Below are positions 4,901 to 5,331 of a stretch of DNA of 5,331 nucleotides, one piece after another. Where the stretch lies: NCBI GenBank assembly GCA_046160725.1, contig JBJXHB010000364.1:1-5331 (forward strand), in the 5' to 3' direction. The position numbers and the translations under genes are program-made. This stretch comes from JBJXHB01 sp046160725 (GTDB lineage Bacteria; Pseudomonadota; Gammaproteobacteria; Burkholderiales; Burkholderiaceae_C). The notes below the pieces were generated by a model that saw nothing but the letters and a program-made list of their open reading frames with translations, did no database searches and had not been told where the DNA came from. Numbering within the stretch: the stretch's first letter is position 1; each line of letters begins with the position of its first letter.

Positions 4901-5331
4901 TCATGCGGTTTCCTTCGGTGTCACGGGGGCAGCGGCTTCAGCGTGGGCGATGACGCCGCCACCCATGCAGACCTCGCCGTCGTACAGCACGGCGGACTGG
5001 CCGGGCGTCACCGCCCATTGCGCGGTGTCGAAATCCAGGCGGAAGCCGCCCGCCACGCCGGCCGGCGCCGATAGTGTGCAGGCCGCGTCGGCCTGGCGGT
5101 AGCGCGCCTTGGCGGCATAGGCACCGGCCGGTGGTGCACGGCCGGCGACCCAGCTGGCGTCCTGCGCGGCCAGTGCGCCGGACAGCAGCCAGGGATGGTC
5201 GTGGCCCTGCACCACCAGCAGCACGTTGCGCGGCAGGTCCTTGCGCGCCACGTACCAGGGCGCATGGTCCGCGCCGCCGCGCGCTGCGCCACGCTCCTTC
5301 AGCCCGCCGATGCCCAGGCCCTGGCGCTGGC
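4901..5331 (-). CDS. mnmA: tRNA-specific 2-thiouridylase, C-terminal part (partial)
   Basis: The 142 visible residues are the C-terminal third of MnmA, which activates U34 of Lys, Glu and Gln tRNAs with ATP and thiolates C2 to make s2U at the wobble position. The match rests on QRQGLGIGGL, HAPWYVARKDLPRN, LLVVQGHDHPWLLS, the W-V-A-G segment, and FDTAQWAVTPGQSAVLYDGEVCMGGGVI. These are the linker and C-terminal beta-barrel region that closes over the tRNA. The N-terminal PP-loop (ATP) domain and both catalytic cysteines lie beyond the right edge of the window. The frame has no internal stop up to base 5331. The GTG codon at 5251 is an internal Val, not a start. Its stop overlaps the alternative upstream ATG of cutA (ATGA at 4901-4904). 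Confidence 0.95.
   Translation of the reverse strand, partial: QRQGLGIGGLKERGAARGGADHAPWYVARKDLPRNVLLVVQGHDHPWLLSGALAAQDASWVAGRAPPAGAYAAKARYRQADAACTLSAPAGVAGGFRLDFDTAQWAVTPGQSAVLYDGEVCMGGGVIAHAEAAAPVTPKETA

Noticed and set aside
1..5331. CRISPR array, tRNA/rRNA genes, insertion-sequence ends or transposase
   Set aside because: No spaced direct repeats, no tRNA-like cloverleaf, and no transposase or terminal inverted repeats were seen by eye on either strand.

Overview
The window comes from a GC-rich bacterium, most likely a betaproteobacterium of the Burkholderiales (Rubrivivax/Ideonella/Leptothrix-like). This rests on strong G/C third-position bias, the type of ArsR and MnmA sequences, and the ars gene order. 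It is an inference from sequence character; no marker gene fixes the genus. Coding density is high and the longest stretch without a confident gene is about 120 bases, so there is no large unexplained gap.

Left half, plus strand (about 116-2706): a compact arsenic-resistance operon, arsR - arsI-like VOC lyase - arsC - acr3, driven from a promoter/operator just upstream of arsR. ArsR would sense As(III) through C-terminal cysteines and release the promoter. ArsC reduces arsenate to arsenite, the ArsI-like enzyme would break the C-As bond of trivalent organoarsenicals to give arsenite, and Acr3 pumps arsenite out. Two stem-loops lie inside this operon, one in the 3' end of arsR and one between arsI and arsC. 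Divergent from it, at the left edge, are the first codons of a Tat-exported protein.

Right half, minus strand (5331 down to 2740): reading in the direction of transcription, the 3' part of mnmA (tRNA 2-thiouridylase), cutA, a 123-base spacer holding a possible 30-codon ORF, then a tightly packed four-gene set: DUF433 antitoxin-like, DUF5615 PIN-like toxin-like, nicotinamidase (pncA) and an NTF2/SnoaL-like protein. The DUF433/DUF5615 pair overlaps by GTGA, DUF5615/pncA overlaps by ATGA, and pncA is followed by the NTF2-like gene after 7 bases. The two halves converge at about 2707-2739, where GC-rich hairpins lie between acr3 and the NTF2-like gene.

The least ordinary points are the translationally coupled arrangement of a toxin-antitoxin-like pair with a nicotinamidase, and the cysteine-pair-rich tail on the ArsI-like enzyme. 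The remaining genes are well-known families.
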